A stretch of DNA of 64,000 nt from Allopontixanthobacter confluentis (GCF_009827615.1 NZ_WTYU01000001.1:393001-457000); one strand, 5' to 3'. Numbered from the stretch's first letter, positions 1 to 9,293 are shown. The notes: generated from the letters alone by a model not told the origin. Translations and numbers: made by a program.

Positions 1-747
1 CTTGATGGGGGTTTGCCCATCATGGCTCTGGGGCTGGGGTCCAACCTCATCATTCGGGATGGCGGTGTGCCGGGCGTTGTCATTCGTTTGGGCAAGCCTT
101 TTTCCAAGGTGAAAAACCGCGGCGACAATGTGCTGGAATGCGGCGGTGGCGCCAGCGGCATTCTGGTATCGTCCACCGCGCGCGATGCGGGCATTGCGGG
201 GCTCGAATTCCTGCGCGGCATACCCGGCACCGTGGGCGGTTTTGTGCGGATGAATGGCGGCGCTTATGGCCGCGAAGTGGCAGACGTGCTGATTGATTGC
301 GATGTGGTGCTGTCAGATGGCACGTGCCGCCGGCTCTCTGCTGCAGAACTTGGCTATTCCTATCGCCATTCCAACCTGCCGGACGGGGCAGTGGTCATTT
401 CCGCCCGGTTCCAGGGCCATCCCGGCGATGTCGCGGAAATAGGCGCGGAAATGGACCGAATTGCACAGGCGCGCGAAACTTCGCAGCCCTTGCGCAGCAA
501 AACCGGCGGATCGACGTTCAAGAACCCCGCTGGCCACAAGGCGTGGGCGCTGGTCGATGCCGCCGGCTGCCGCGGCCTTACCATGGGCGGCGCGCAGGTG
601 AGCGAAAAACACACCAATTTCCTGATCAACACCGGCACTGCCACCAGCGCTGATATCGAAGGGCTGGGCGAAGAAGTGCGGCGGCGCGTCAGCCAGAGCC
701 AGGGTGTAGATCTGGAATGGGAAATCAAACGGGTGGGTAGGCCCTGA
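1..747 (+). CDS. murB: UDP-N-acetylenolpyruvoylglucosamine reductase MurB (5' end outside window)
   Basis: MurB is the cytoplasmic FAD/NADPH enzyme that reduces UDP-GlcNAc-enolpyruvate to UDP-MurNAc in peptidoglycan precursor synthesis. The frame is open to the first base of the window, so the start lies upstream and 248 residues are visible. The visible part carries the FAD-binding GSNLIIRDGG and GIPGTVGG segments, SYRHSNLP, the catalytic-serine motif GGSTFKNP, and a C-terminal EIKRVG in which the Glu is the family's proton donor. The FAD N-terminal start and roughly 50 residues appear to be missing off the edge. It is followed after one base by ddl, the usual order in the division and cell wall cluster. 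Confidence 0.96.
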   Translation, partial: LDGGLPIMALGLGSNLIIRDGGVPGVVIRLGKPFSKVKNRGDNVLECGGGASGILVSSTARDAGIAGLEFLRGIPGTVGGFVRMNGGAYGREVADVLIDCDVVLSDGTCRRLSAAELGYSYRHSNLPDGAVVISARFQGHPGDVAEIGAEMDRIAQARETSQPLRSKTGGSTFKNPAGHKAWALVDAAGCRGLTMGGAQVSEKHTNFLINTGTATSADIEGLGEEVRRRVSQSQGVDLEWEIKRVGRP

Positions 748-748
748 A

Positions 749-1741
749 ATGGCGGATAATAACAGCGTGAAACCACTACATATCGCAGTGCTGATGGGCG
801 GATGGGCCAATGAACGCCCTGTTTCGCTGATGTCCGGAAACGGCGTCGCAGATGCGCTGGAAAGCCGCGGCCACAAGGTAACGCGGATTGACATGGACCG
901 TCAGGTCGCGGCCCGCATTGCAGAAGCCGCGCCCGACGTGGTGTTCAACGCGCTGCACGGCGTGCCCGGTGAAGACGGCACCGTGCAGGGCATGCTGGAC
1001 CTGATGGGTATTCCGTACACGCATTCAGGCCTTGCAACCTCGGTCATCGCGATTGACAAGGAACTGACCAAGCTTGCGCTTGTGCCGCACGGCATTCCCA
1101 TGCCCGGCGGGCGGATCGTGGCGAGCAAGGAATTGTTCGAAAAAGACCCGCTGGCCCGGCCTTACGTGTTGAAACCGGTCAACGAAGGATCATCGGTTGG
1201 CGTCGCGATCGTGACGGATCAGAGCAATTACGGAAACCCCATCAGGCCAGATGCAGAGGGGCCGTGGCAGAAATTCGATCATCTGCTGGCAGAACCTTTC
1301 ATTCGCGGGCTGGAACTGACCACTGCGGTCATCGACAGCGCAGACGGGCCGCGCGCATTGGCGGTGACGGAACTGAAGCCCAAATCAGGGTTTTATGATT
1401 TCGATGCCAAATATACAGACGGCATGACAGACCATGTCTGCCCCGCGCAAATTCCTGAAAAAATTACTGAATTGTGCAAAAAATATGCCCTTGATGCGCA
1501 CCGCGTGCTAGGGTGCAAGGGCACCAGCAGAACTGATTTCCGCTGGGATGATGAACAGGGTGAAGGCGGCTTGTTCGTGCTCGAAACCAATACCCAGCCG
1601 GGCATGACCCCGCTTAGTCTGGTGCCGGAACAGGCCCGCTATTGCGGCATGGATTATGCCGATCTGGTAGAGGCGATCGTGGCAGAAGCGATGAGAACGT
1701 CAGGCAGCGCAGTTGGAGGAGGGGGCAATGGCGACAATTAA
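749..1741 (+). CDS. ddl: D-alanine--D-alanine ligase
   Basis: An ATP-grasp ligase joining two D-alanines for the peptidoglycan stem peptide, in the cytoplasm. The protein has 330 residues, normal for DdlB. Visible features are the N-terminal LMGGWANERPVSLMSG segment, the HGVPGEDGTVQG substrate loop, KPVNEGSSVGV (ATP-grasp) and LETNTQPGMTPLSLVPEQA near the C-terminus, which contains the metal- and D-Ala-binding residues. It starts one base after the murB stop, and its last 14 bases overlap the ftsQ start, so the three are probably cotranscribed. The residue after the LMGG motif is Trp-Ala where many family members have Ser-rich sequence; the overall call is not affected. Confidence 0.97.
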   Translation: MADNNSVKPLHIAVLMGGWANERPVSLMSGNGVADALESRGHKVTRIDMDRQVAARIAEAAPDVVFNALHGVPGEDGTVQGMLDLMGIPYTHSGLATSVIAIDKELTKLALVPHGIPMPGGRIVASKELFEKDPLARPYVLKPVNEGSSVGVAIVTDQSNYGNPIRPDAEGPWQKFDHLLAEPFIRGLELTTAVIDSADGPRALAVTELKPKSGFYDFDAKYTDGMTDHVCPAQIPEKITELCKKYALDAHRVLGCKGTSRTDFRWDDEQGEGGLFVLETNTQPGMTPLSLVPEQARYCGMDYADLVEAIVAEAMRTSGSAVGGGGNGDN

Positions 1742-2633
1742 GCGCGGCGCAAAAGGCGTCCGCCGCACCGCGGCCTCCACCACGCGGGCCAACCATGCGC
1801 GCAAGGCAAAGGCGCGCACCAGCTCCTTCATGGATGCGGCCATGGCCATTCTGCCCTTCACCGAGGAGCAGCTGCACAAGATTTTCCTGGTTGTGATTCT
1901 GGGTGCAGGCGCAATGCTGGCGTGGGTCATTGCCAGCCTGGCCGGCGTGCCCGCCCTGATGCAGCAGGAAGTGGCCGGACTTGCATCCGATGCCGGGTTC
2001 GAAGTGCGCCGGGTCAAAGTGACCGGGGTTGAACGGATGAACGAACTCAAGGTTTACGAGCGCGTTCTGGGCGAACGTGACCGCCCGATGCCGCAGGTTG
2101 ACTTGCAGAATGTCCGGGCAGAATTGCTGGGGTTGAGCTGGGTCAAGGATGCCCGCGTATCCCGCCAGCTGCCAGATACTCTGGTGGTCGACATCGTGGA
2201 ACGCAAACCCCATGCCGTGCTGAGCAAGCCGGACAGGCTGGTGCTGATTGACCGGACCGGCGCGGAACTTGAACCTGTGTCGCGCGCCAACGCCAAAGGC
2301 ATGCTGGTGATTTCAGGCCCGGGGGCCAAAATTCAGGTGAGCGAGCTCAACGCCCTGCTCGATGCGGCGCCTGCCTTGAAACCGCAGGTTACCTCGGCCG
2401 AATGGATCGGTAACCGGCGCTGGAACCTGACATTCACCACAGATCAGGTTCTGGCCTTGCCGCAAGGCGATACCGAAGCTGCCAGTGCGCTGGTGTCCTT
2501 TGCCCGTCTGGATGGGGTTAACCGCCTGCTGGGCGGCAAGGTTGCCACTTTCGACATGCGCGCGCCGGAACGGATTTACATGCGTATTCCCGGTCGGTCG
2601 CAGCAGGTTCTTGATCCAAAGGCCGGCAGCTGA
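1728..2633 (+). CDS. ftsQ: Cell division protein FtsQ
   Basis: FtsQ is a bitopic inner-membrane divisome protein that links the early cytoplasmic proteins to FtsB/FtsL and the septal synthases. The 301-residue product has a basic cytoplasmic N-terminus, one membrane segment around residues 50-70 (IFLVVILGAGAMLAWVIAS), then a POTRA-like domain starting near GFEVRRVKVTGVERM and the FtsQ beta-domain (SWVKDARVSRQLPDTLVVDI, RKPHAVL). I start at the ATG at 1728, preceded by a purine-rich GGAGGAGGGGG; an in-frame TTG at 1713 would overlap that ribosome site. It overlaps the end of ddl and shares its last base with the ftsA start. Confidence 0.94.
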   Translation: MATIKRGAKGVRRTAASTTRANHARKAKARTSSFMDAAMAILPFTEEQLHKIFLVVILGAGAMLAWVIASLAGVPALMQQEVAGLASDAGFEVRRVKVTGVERMNELKVYERVLGERDRPMPQVDLQNVRAELLGLSWVKDARVSRQLPDTLVVDIVERKPHAVLSKPDRLVLIDRTGAELEPVSRANAKGMLVISGPGAKIQVSELNALLDAAPALKPQVTSAEWIGNRRWNLTFTTDQVLALPQGDTEAASALVSFARLDGVNRLLGGKVATFDMRAPERIYMRIPGRSQQVLDPKAGS

Positions 2634-3913
2634 TGGCCATGCCGCGCATTGGCCGGGTGTTCGGCGCTGTCAATGTCGGGTCATTCCGCATTTCAGCCAT
2701 GATCATGGGCCTTTCAGAAACCGGTGAAATGGTCGTTCTGGGGTCAGGACACCGGGCCAGCCAGGGCATCAAGCGCGGTTATATCACCGATATGGCAGCG
2801 GCCACCTATGCCATTCGCGATGCCGTGGAACGGGCGGAAAAGAACGCCGGCACCAGCATTTCCAGCGTCTGGATCGGCTGTTCCGGCGCAGGCCTTGCCA
2901 GCCGCACGACCAAGGTGGAAATCGAGATTGGCGGCCGCCGTATCGAGGAAGAAGATATTGAGCATCTGCTGATGTCGGCGCGGGATAATATCCAGCCGGA
3001 CGGGCGGATGGTCCTGCACGCGCAGCCTGCCCATTATACGCTGGACGGGGCCAATGGCGTGGCCAATCCCAAGGGTTTGCATGCCGAACAGCTGGGCGTG
3101 GATATTCACGTAATGCTGGCTGATGGTGCGCCGGTCAGAAACTTGATCGAAGCAGTGCAGAACGCCCATCTCGACGTGGAATCGGTGGTCGCAGCGCCGG
3201 TGGCAGCAGGGTTTGCCTGCCTGACGCCGGAGGAACGCGAACTGGGCACCGCGCTGATCGAAATCGGCGGGGAAGTTACCAATGTATCGGTCTATGCCAA
3301 GGGCATGCTGCTTGGCCTCAAGGCAATCCCGCTTGGTTCTGCCGATATTACCGATGCCATCGCGTCGGCATTCGGCATCCGGCGCTTTCAGGCAGAGCGG
3401 CTGAAATGCGTGTCAGGTTCGGCCATTGCCAGCCCGACCGACCATCGCGAAATGATCCCGGTCAACGGTCCGGGCGATGATACGTCCGGCGTTACCGCGC
3501 GGGGCGCGGACGACAAGAACCGCATCCCCCGTGCCGAACTGGTGTCGGTGGTGACCGAACAGCTGTCCAGACTGACCGATGAAGTGGGTCGTTCGCTGAA
3601 GGAACTGGGTTTTTCGGGCGCTCGCGGCAATCAGGTGGTGCTGACAGGCGGCGGGGCCGAACTGGCAGGTTTTGCAGAATTTGCGCAAAGCGCGCTGGGC
3701 CGGCCCGTGCGGATTGGCAAGACGCCGCCGCTGCGCGGATTGCCGGAAGCCCATGCGACACCGGGTTTCGCCACGCTGGCCGGGCTGTGCCTGTATGCCG
3801 CGGCTGATCCGGTGGACATCCGCTCGATCGGCCCGAAGCCGCAATCCACAACCCATTATGGCGGGATAAAAATCGTCAATCGAGTGCTGCGCGCAGTGAA
3901 GGAATACTTCTAA
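2633..3913 (+). CDS. ftsA: Cell division protein FtsA
   Basis: FtsA is an actin-fold ATPase that tethers FtsZ to the inner membrane and recruits later divisome proteins. At 426 residues it has typical length. Motifs include GAVNVGSFRISAMI (phosphate 1), GIKRGYITDM, the SHS2 (1c) region around residues 85-165, the phosphate-2 segment ALIEIGGEVTNVSVY, and VVLTGGGAELAGF (adenosine). The C-terminus, IVNRVLRAVKEYF, has the amphipathic pattern of the membrane-targeting helix. The start overlaps the ftsQ stop by one base. The 134-bp gap to ftsZ holds regulatory sequence rather than a gene. Confidence 0.96.
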   Translation: MAMPRIGRVFGAVNVGSFRISAMIMGLSETGEMVVLGSGHRASQGIKRGYITDMAAATYAIRDAVERAEKNAGTSISSVWIGCSGAGLASRTTKVEIEIGGRRIEEEDIEHLLMSARDNIQPDGRMVLHAQPAHYTLDGANGVANPKGLHAEQLGVDIHVMLADGAPVRNLIEAVQNAHLDVESVVAAPVAAGFACLTPEERELGTALIEIGGEVTNVSVYAKGMLLGLKAIPLGSADITDAIASAFGIRRFQAERLKCVSGSAIASPTDHREMIPVNGPGDDTSGVTARGADDKNRIPRAELVSVVTEQLSRLTDEVGRSLKELGFSGARGNQVVLTGGGAELAGFAEFAQSALGRPVRIGKTPPLRGLPEAHATPGFATLAGLCLYAAADPVDIRSIGPKPQSTTHYGGIKIVNRVLRAVKEYF

Positions 3914-3948
3914 TGCTGCAGCGCCTGAGCTATTTGCCGGCTAACCAC

Positions 3949-3957
3949 TGTGGATAA
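3949..3957 (-). promoter_or_regulatory. Consensus DnaA box upstream of ftsZ
   Basis: The minus strand reads TTATCCACA, an exact match to the strict DnaA box. It lies 91 bases before the ftsZ start codon in the ftsA-ftsZ gap. In Caulobacter DnaA is known to act as a transcription factor for cell-cycle genes including ftsZ; a role here is inferred from the match and position only. Confidence 0.6.
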
Positions 3958-3959
3958 GC

Positions 3960-3985
3960 GGTTTAAACCTATGCAACCGCGATTC
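3960..3985. promoter_or_regulatory. Palindrome GGTTTAAACC and GANTC site in the ftsZ promoter region
   Basis: A perfect 10-bp palindrome GGTTTAAACC (3960-3969) sits two bases after the DnaA box and is followed by GATTC (3981-3985), a GANTC site of the kind methylated by CcrM in many alphaproteobacteria. Both fall 60-90 bases before the ftsZ start. The match is visible; methylation or protein binding is not shown. I could not fit a convincing CtrA full site here. Confidence 0.35.
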
Positions 3986-4047
3986 GCTTTGTGCCAAACT
4001 GGCAGACAACAACAGATTTTGCATAACATCCCTTGGAGGGAACCCAA

Positions 4048-5676
4048 ATGAGCATCAACATCGGTCCAGCGCCTACGGATGATATGTCGCCCCGCATTAC
4101 GGTGATTGGCGTTGGCGGAGCAGGCGGCAACGCCATTGCCAATATGATCAATTCCAACATCGAAGGTGTCGAATTCATCGTCACCAACACCGATGCTCAG
4201 GCATTGAGCAATGCCATTGCGGAACAGCGCATCCAGCTTGGCCCGGATATTACCGGCGGCCTTGGTGCTGGCGCGCGTCCTGAAGTGGGCAAGGCGGCCG
4301 CCGAAGAAACCGTTTCGGAAATCGAAGACGCGCTGGAAGGCGTAAACATGTGCTTCATCGCTGCCGGCATGGGCGGCGGCACTGGCACTGGTGCGGCGCC
4401 GGTTATTGCCGAAGCGGCGCGCCGCAAGGGCGTGCTGACCGTGGGCGTTGTGACCAAGCCGTTCCTGTTTGAAGGCACGCGGCGGATGCGCGCTGCAGAA
4501 GCCGGCATTGCCGAACTGCAGAAGCATGTCGACACGCTGATCGTTATTCCCAATCAGAACCTGTTCCTGATCGCCAAGGCGGAAACCACGTTCAAGGAAG
4601 CTTTCCAGCTGGCCGACGAAGTGTTGCAGCAGGGTGTGCGGTCCATCACCGATCTCATGGTGATGCCGGGCCTGATCAATCTCGACTTTGCCGACGTTCG
4701 TTCCGTGATGAGCGAAATGGGCAAGGCAATGATGGGTACTGGCGAAGGCGAGGGTGAAAACCGCGCCTTGGAAGCGGCTGAACGCGCCATTGCCAATCCG
4801 CTGCTGGATGGTGTTTCCATGCAGGGTGCCAAGGGTGTGATCATTTCCATCATCGGCGGCGAAGACATGAAGCTGCTGGAAGTTGACGAGGCGGCCAATC
4901 ACATTCGCGAACTGGTGGATGAAGATGCGAATATCATTTGGGGCTCTGCCTTCAATCCCGATCTGGATGGCAAGATCCGTGTTTCGGTCGTTGCCACCGG
5001 CATCGACCAGACAGGCGATATGGTCGTGCCTGAAAGCCATTCCCTGTCGCTGGGAAGTTCACGTGCGCCCAAGCGCCCGGTGCTGGAATTGCCGGGCGAA
5101 GATGAAGTGCATGAAGAACCTGCCGTGCAGAGCAATTACGGCGGTTACGCGTCGGATCAGGGCGATAGCGGCGGTTTTGGCCATGACGATGATGATGGCG
5201 AAGATGTCGACGGCATCGTCGATCCGCTCGCCGGCATTCGCCGGAATGAACTGGAAGATGATGAAGGTCTGGTCGATCCGGCTGATGATGGTGATCTTGG
5301 CATGGTCGGCTCCGAAGGGGGCTACGGCCAGGGCCGGAATCAGGACCGCGGCATGGACAGGAATGCACAAGGCGCATTTGGCGGCGAACCGCTCGATCTG
5401 ACTGCAGAGGCTGACAATTCCGCCAATGCGGCGCAGGACGAGCTTCTGCTCAATGCGGATCGCCTGGCAGAAGAAGACAATCCGGTGCAGGCCAAAACCG
5501 GCCGTCGGCGCGGTCTTGTTACCGGCGGCGAAAGCGCGGGCGCAGGCAGCACCTTGTTCGAACGGATGGCCAATCTGTCGCGCGGTTCGGACAGCCATGA
5601 CGATGAAGACGATGACGATGATGATGGCAGCGCTCTCAACATCCCGCGTTTCCTGGGGCGCCAGAACAACCAGTGA
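4048..5676 (+). CDS. ftsZ: Cell division protein FtsZ
   Basis: FtsZ is the tubulin-like GTPase that forms the cytokinetic ring. The globular core (residues about 15-325) has [12 protein letters not shown] at the start, the tubulin signature [10 protein letters not shown], and the T7-region [11 protein letters not shown]. It is followed by a roughly 190-residue, strongly acidic, low-complexity linker ending in a run of Asp/Glu, and the conserved C-terminal peptide NIPRFLGRQ that binds FtsA and other partners. At 542 residues it is longer than enterobacterial FtsZ (about 380), as is common in alphaproteobacteria. I start at the ATG at 4048 with GGAGG at 4035-4039; an in-frame TTG at 4033 would include the ribosome site. 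Confidence 0.97.
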   Translation: MSINIGPAPTDDMSPRITVIGVGGAGGNAIANMINSNIEGVEFIVTNTDAQALSNAIAEQRIQLGPDITGGLGAGARPEVGKAAAEETVSEIEDALEGVNMCFIAAGMGGGTGTGAAPVIAEAARRKGVLTVGVVTKPFLFEGTRRMRAAEAGIAELQKHVDTLIVIPNQNLFLIAKAETTFKEAFQLADEVLQQGVRSITDLMVMPGLINLDFADVRSVMSEMGKAMMGTGEGEGENRALEAAERAIANPLLDGVSMQGAKGVIISIIGGEDMKLLEVDEAANHIRELVDEDANIIWGSAFNPDLDGKIRVSVVATGIDQTGDMVVPESHSLSLGSSRAPKRPVLELPGEDEVHEEPAVQSNYGGYASDQGDSGGFGHDDDDGEDVDGIVDPLAGIRRNELEDDEGLVDPADDGDLGMVGSEGGYGQGRNQDRGMDRNAQGAFGGEPLDLTAEADNSANAAQDELLLNADRLAEEDNPVQAKTGRRRGLVTGGESAGAGSTLFERMANLSRGSDSHDDEDDDDDDGSALNIPRFLGRQNNQ

Positions 5677-5780
5677 TCTGGCAGCGATCCGGCCGCGATC
5701 GGGCGTGCCGGATCGTTCCGACTGCGTTCAGCCGTATGCGGCCAAGGTCACCGGATGCTCGATTTGAAGGAAATTCCGGT

Positions 5781-7679
5781 TTGGTAAACCTTGCAACCCA
5801 TACTTCGCTGGCTGGCGGCTGGTTCCTGTGCGCTGTTTGCGCTGCGGGCGTAACACTGGGTGCAGCACCTGCGCATGCGCAGTCCGGTGCGGCGCAATCG
5901 CGCGCCGTGGTGCAGCCTTTGCCGCCTGCCGGGGTGTCCGATCTTAATTCGGCGCTTCGCCGGCTGGCCAGCAACACCCGCGATCTTTCTGCCCTGATTG
6001 ATGCAGGCAATGCGTCACTGGAATTGAATGATGTTGACGCGGCCATCGGCTTTTTTGGCCGGGCTGACGAACTTTCGCCCGGCAATGCGCAGGTGAAGCT
6101 GGGGCTGGCAGGCGCTTTTGTCCGCTCCGAACGTCCGTTGGAAGCCCTGCGCTTGTTTGACGAGGCAGAGCGTGCCGGTGCGTCCAGCGTCATGCTGGCT
6201 GCCGATCGCGGTCTTGCCTTTGATCTGGTGGGTGATCCCCAATCAGCGCAGGTGCAATATGCCAGGGCGTTGGCGCTTCGTCCGACAGACGAAATCGTCC
6301 GCCGCATGGCCATCAGCCAGGCCATCGCAGGGGACCGTGCGGGATTTGAGAAAACGCTGTATCCACTGCTGGAAAAGCGGGATCTGTCGGGCTATCGCAC
6401 ACGGGCATTCGGCCTCGCCATTCTGGGTGAAGAGGCTGAGGCGGTGTCTATCGCCGAAGCAGTCATGCCCGCGCAATTATCCGCAAAAATCACGCCGTAC
6501 CTTCGCTATATGAAGCGGCTGACGACGGCCCAGCAGGCCGCAGCTGCCAATCTGGGTGCGTTTCCGCGGGCGGCGCAGATTGGCCGTGATGATCCGCGCA
6601 TTGCCCAATATACCCCGCCAGCGCGCTCAGCCCGCCGATCCGATACACAGCTGACACCGCAGGGTGAGCCGCTTGGCCCCCGCACGCAGCCCAATGCGCG
6701 CAGCCAGTCAAATACGCGCAGCCAGCCTAAGAAAAGCGAGCAGGCTGACACCCGCAGCCAGCGGCGCAGGCTGGAACGCGCCGCCAGTTCTGTTGCCAAG
6801 ACCACCCGGACACCGCGTGCCGCCCGCTATGAAGACCCCGGCCCGGCGGTATCATCGTCGCGCGCGCGGACAATGCGCGTCGCGCGCGCCGATAATTCTG
6901 CCACACGGCCGCAGCAGAGCGCGCCAATTGCCACTGTTACCCAGCCTGTACCTGTCCCCCAGCCTCAACCAGTGCCTGCAGGCAGCAATCCAGCGCCGCT
7001 GCCGCCTGCGGGATCTACGCTGGCCGCGGTGGTTGCGCGGCAAAGTCAGCCAGCAGCGCCGCAGCGGATAGAATTGCCGCCATCAACCGCTGTCGCCAGC
7101 ACGGAGTCGCCAGCGCCCGGGTTTGATCTTGCAGAAGTGGGCCCTTCGCCCGTGAGCACGCAATCAGCCGTGGTAACTGCCACTCCGCTGCCCGCCGAAA
7201 AACCGGCGGAAAGCATGGCGACCGCAAGTGTGGCGGATGCATTCGCGGAACTTGCCATGGTCAGAACCGCGCCGGATATTTCAGGCGCAGTCGATATAAG
7301 GTCAATCAAGCCGCCGCGTGAAAAGGCCGCTGAGGCTGAATCCAAACCAGAAGCCAAAGCTGCCGCCAAACCAGCAGCAAAACCGGCACCAAAGCCAGCC
7401 CCCATTCGCCATCCAAGCCGGTTCTGGGTGCAGGTCGCCACGGGCAAGGATCCAAAGGCGCTGGCATTTGACTGGCGCAAGATGGGCCGCAAAATGCCCG
7501 AAATTCTTGGCAAACAGGAAGCCTATGTGGCGGACTGGGGCCAGACCCGCCGCTTGCTGACCGGCCCTTATGATAGTCTGAAAGCCGCACAGGCCGCCGT
7601 TGCCGCCCTGAAGAAGGCTGGCACTGACAGTTTCACCTTCACCAGCGTTGAAGGCGAAGAGGTTCAAAAACTGAAATAG
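5781..7679 (+). CDS. TPR-repeat and SPOR-domain envelope protein
   Basis: A predicted exported protein of about 632 residues. After a signal peptide ending near APAHAQ come TPR-like repeats (roughly residues 45-200: LIDAGNASLELNDVDAAIG, AQVKLGLAGAFVRSERPLEA), then about 300 residues rich in Pro, Ala, Gln and Ser/Arg, and a C-terminal SPOR domain (FWVQVATGKDPKAL to the end) of the kind that binds denuded septal peptidoglycan. Position directly after ftsZ agrees with a septal role, which is inference. Start is uncertain: I prefer TTG at 5781, with GAAGGA ten bases upstream and a clean signal peptide; an ATG at 5736 and a GTG at 5673 are in frame. A weak inverted repeat follows the stop. Confidence 0.8.
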   Translation: MVNLATHTSLAGGWFLCAVCAAGVTLGAAPAHAQSGAAQSRAVVQPLPPAGVSDLNSALRRLASNTRDLSALIDAGNASLELNDVDAAIGFFGRADELSPGNAQVKLGLAGAFVRSERPLEALRLFDEAERAGASSVMLAADRGLAFDLVGDPQSAQVQYARALALRPTDEIVRRMAISQAIAGDRAGFEKTLYPLLEKRDLSGYRTRAFGLAILGEEAEAVSIAEAVMPAQLSAKITPYLRYMKRLTTAQQAAAANLGAFPRAAQIGRDDPRIAQYTPPARSARRSDTQLTPQGEPLGPRTQPNARSQSNTRSQPKKSEQADTRSQRRRLERAASSVAKTTRTPRAARYEDPGPAVSSSRARTMRVARADNSATRPQQSAPIATVTQPVPVPQPQPVPAGSNPAPLPPAGSTLAAVVARQSQPAAPQRIELPPSTAVASTESPAPGFDLAEVGPSPVSTQSAVVTATPLPAEKPAESMATASVADAFAELAMVRTAPDISGAVDIRSIKPPREKAAEAESKPEAKAAAKPAAKPAPKPAPIRHPSRFWVQVATGKDPKALAFDWRKMGRKMPEILGKQEAYVADWGQTRRLLTGPYDSLKAAQAAVAALKKAGTDSFTFTSVEGEEVQKLK

Positions 7680-7856
7680 CCGGCAGCGGGGTTTTACCGG
7701 CTGCTACGGCGCCCGTTTCACGCTTTTGCACAGGCTTTGAACAGGCAAGTTCAGTTCTCCCCAGATGGTCTGCGGCGCTGCATTGCGCTGCCAGCCGCTA
7801 ACAATGCATCGCCTGCTGATGGTCAAAGACAGCCACAAAACAGACGGGACGCAAAG

Positions 7857-8363
7857 ATGAGAACCGGTGAAGCAGAATTTGCAGCTAATAATGATGCTGC
7901 GCCGGTTGATATGCTGGCGGCGCTGTTCGAAGCGCGTGGCTGGCCCTGCCAGACGGTGTCTGACGATGAAATTTCCGCAGAAATTCAGGGCAGCTGGGCA
8001 AAATATCAACTGCGCTGCATCTGGCGGGCGGATGACAATGTGTTGCAGGTGTTATGCCTGCCCGACATCCGGATCGCGGATGAAAAGCGCAGCGCATCCT
8101 ATGAACTGGTCGCCATGGTAAACGAGCAGATGTGGCTGGGGCATTTCGATATCTGGTCAAATGGCAGCGTGCTGCTTTATCGGCACGGCGCCATGCTGGG
8201 CGATGACGGGCTTCTCAGCCTGGATCAGGCGCAAGCCCTGGTCGAAACTGCAGTGGAAGAATGCGACCGGTTTTATCCTGCATTCCAGTTTGTGCTGTGG
8301 GGCGACAAAACCCCGCGTGATGCGCTGGACAGCGCGTTGATCGATGCCGCAGGAGAGGCGTGA
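7857..8363 (+). CDS. YbjN domain-containing protein
   Basis: A 168-residue cytoplasmic protein of the YbjN family, whose fold resembles type III secretion chaperones; the biochemical role is not established. Visible family features are the N-terminal MLAALFEARGWPCQTV segment, the central FDIWSNGSVLLYRHG and the C-terminal CDRFYPAFQFVLWGDKTPRDAL. I chose ATG 7857 because the family begins close to this point and the 40 codons upstream look non-conserved. It precedes proC by 28 bases, so the two are likely cotranscribed, an arrangement I believe is common in sphingomonads. Confidence 0.85.
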   Translation: MRTGEAEFAANNDAAPVDMLAALFEARGWPCQTVSDDEISAEIQGSWAKYQLRCIWRADDNVLQVLCLPDIRIADEKRSASYELVAMVNEQMWLGHFDIWSNGSVLLYRHGAMLGDDGLLSLDQAQALVETAVEECDRFYPAFQFVLWGDKTPRDALDSALIDAAGEA

Positions 8364-8391
8364 GCCGCTTGTTTTGGGGCAGGAGAACGAA

Positions 8392-9198
8392 ATGCCGCTC
8401 GAGAAAATATTGATCGTCGGTTTCGGAACCATGGCGCAGGCCATGGTGGATGGCTGGATGGCGGCGGGCATCCCCGCCAGCAGGTTCGCCATATATCACC
8501 CCGGCCGGTCCGATGATCCGCGCGGAATTGCCGTTCACAATGTGTGGCCAGCCAGCGGGTTCGACGCTGTTCTGCTGGCTGTGAAGCCGCAGAAACTGGC
8601 CGAAATTTCGCAAGACCTCGAACCGCTGATTGGCCCGCAATGTACGCTGGTGTCGGTGCTCGCGGGTGCCGGGCTGGACAGTCTTGCGCAGATTTTTCCA
8701 CGGGCAGGGGGCATCGTGCGGCTGATGCCCAACCTTGCCTGTGCGATCAATAAATCTGCCAATGCTCTGGTCGCATCCGGGCTCCAGCCTGAAGTCCGGG
8801 CCGAAGTGACGAAAATGGCGCAATTGCTGGGAAGCGCGGAATGGCTGGCTGACGAGGCGCAATTTGACCTGGTGGCGGCGCTGGCCGGATCCGGGCCTGC
8901 CTTTGTCTATCGCTTCATCGACGCGCTGGCCGCGGCCGCCACCGGTCTGGGCCTGGACCAGACGCAGGCAGAACGGCTGGCCCTTATCATGGTGGAGGGC
9001 GCAGCGGCGCTTGCTGCGTCATCAGACCATTCCCCGGCAGAACTTGCCCGCCGGGTCGCCAGCCCCGGGGGCATGACGCAAAAGGGGCTGGATGTCCTGG
9101 ATGAAAACCAGGCCTTGCAATCGCTACTTTTGAATTGCCTGGCAGCGGCGCGGGACCGCGGCGCCGAGATGGCGGCAGATGCGCGCAAACAGGGTTAA
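8392..9198 (+). CDS. proC: Pyrroline-5-carboxylate reductase
   Basis: ProC reduces 1-pyrroline-5-carboxylate to L-proline with NAD(P)H, the last step of proline synthesis. The 268-residue protein opens with the Rossmann motif ILIVGFGTMAQAMVDGW, has LLAVKPQKLAEI, and carries the C-terminal signature GSGPAFVYRFIDALAAAA and SPGGMTQKGLDVL. AGGAG ends seven bases before the ATG at 8392, which decides the start over an in-frame ATG at 8344. proB lies about 4 kb downstream on the same strand; proA is not in the window. Confidence 0.96.
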   Translation: MPLEKILIVGFGTMAQAMVDGWMAAGIPASRFAIYHPGRSDDPRGIAVHNVWPASGFDAVLLAVKPQKLAEISQDLEPLIGPQCTLVSVLAGAGLDSLAQIFPRAGGIVRLMPNLACAINKSANALVASGLQPEVRAEVTKMAQLLGSAEWLADEAQFDLVAALAGSGPAFVYRFIDALAAAATGLGLDQTQAERLALIMVEGAAALAASSDHSPAELARRVASPGGMTQKGLDVLDENQALQSLLLNCLAAARDRGAEMAADARKQG

Positions 9199-9229
9199 TT
9201 TCTGCCACCGGCGCGATGTCCGGTTTTAC

Positions 9230-9293
9230 TTGAAAAATCCTGCCATAATCCCGATATTGCTTTCAGAACCGGTGCCCAGATGGCTGCCGGGCA
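9230..9293 (+). promoter_or_regulatory. Promoter and structured leader of the ybhL-like gene
   Basis: A sigma70-like promoter TTGAAA (9230-9235), 17 bases, GATATT (9253-9258) precedes the Bax-inhibitor family gene. The leader then forms a hairpin: TGCCCAG (9273-9279) pairs with CT and GGGCA (9284-9285, 9289-9293) with a 3-base bulge and an ATGG loop, directly before the ribosome site AAAAGGAG. A ybhL leader motif was described in alphaproteobacteria upstream of homologues of this gene; whether this is an instance needs a covariance-model search. Confidence 0.45.

Noticed and set aside
3910-5040. A 376-codon open frame antisense to ftsZ
   Set aside because: Same reason: it mirrors ftsZ codons, has a His/Asn/Phe-rich composition unlike a real protein, and no ribosome site or family match.
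7670-7710. Possible terminator after the SPOR protein gene
   Set aside because: The AGCCGG/CCGGCT pairing has a 13-base loop and no T-run; support is too thin.
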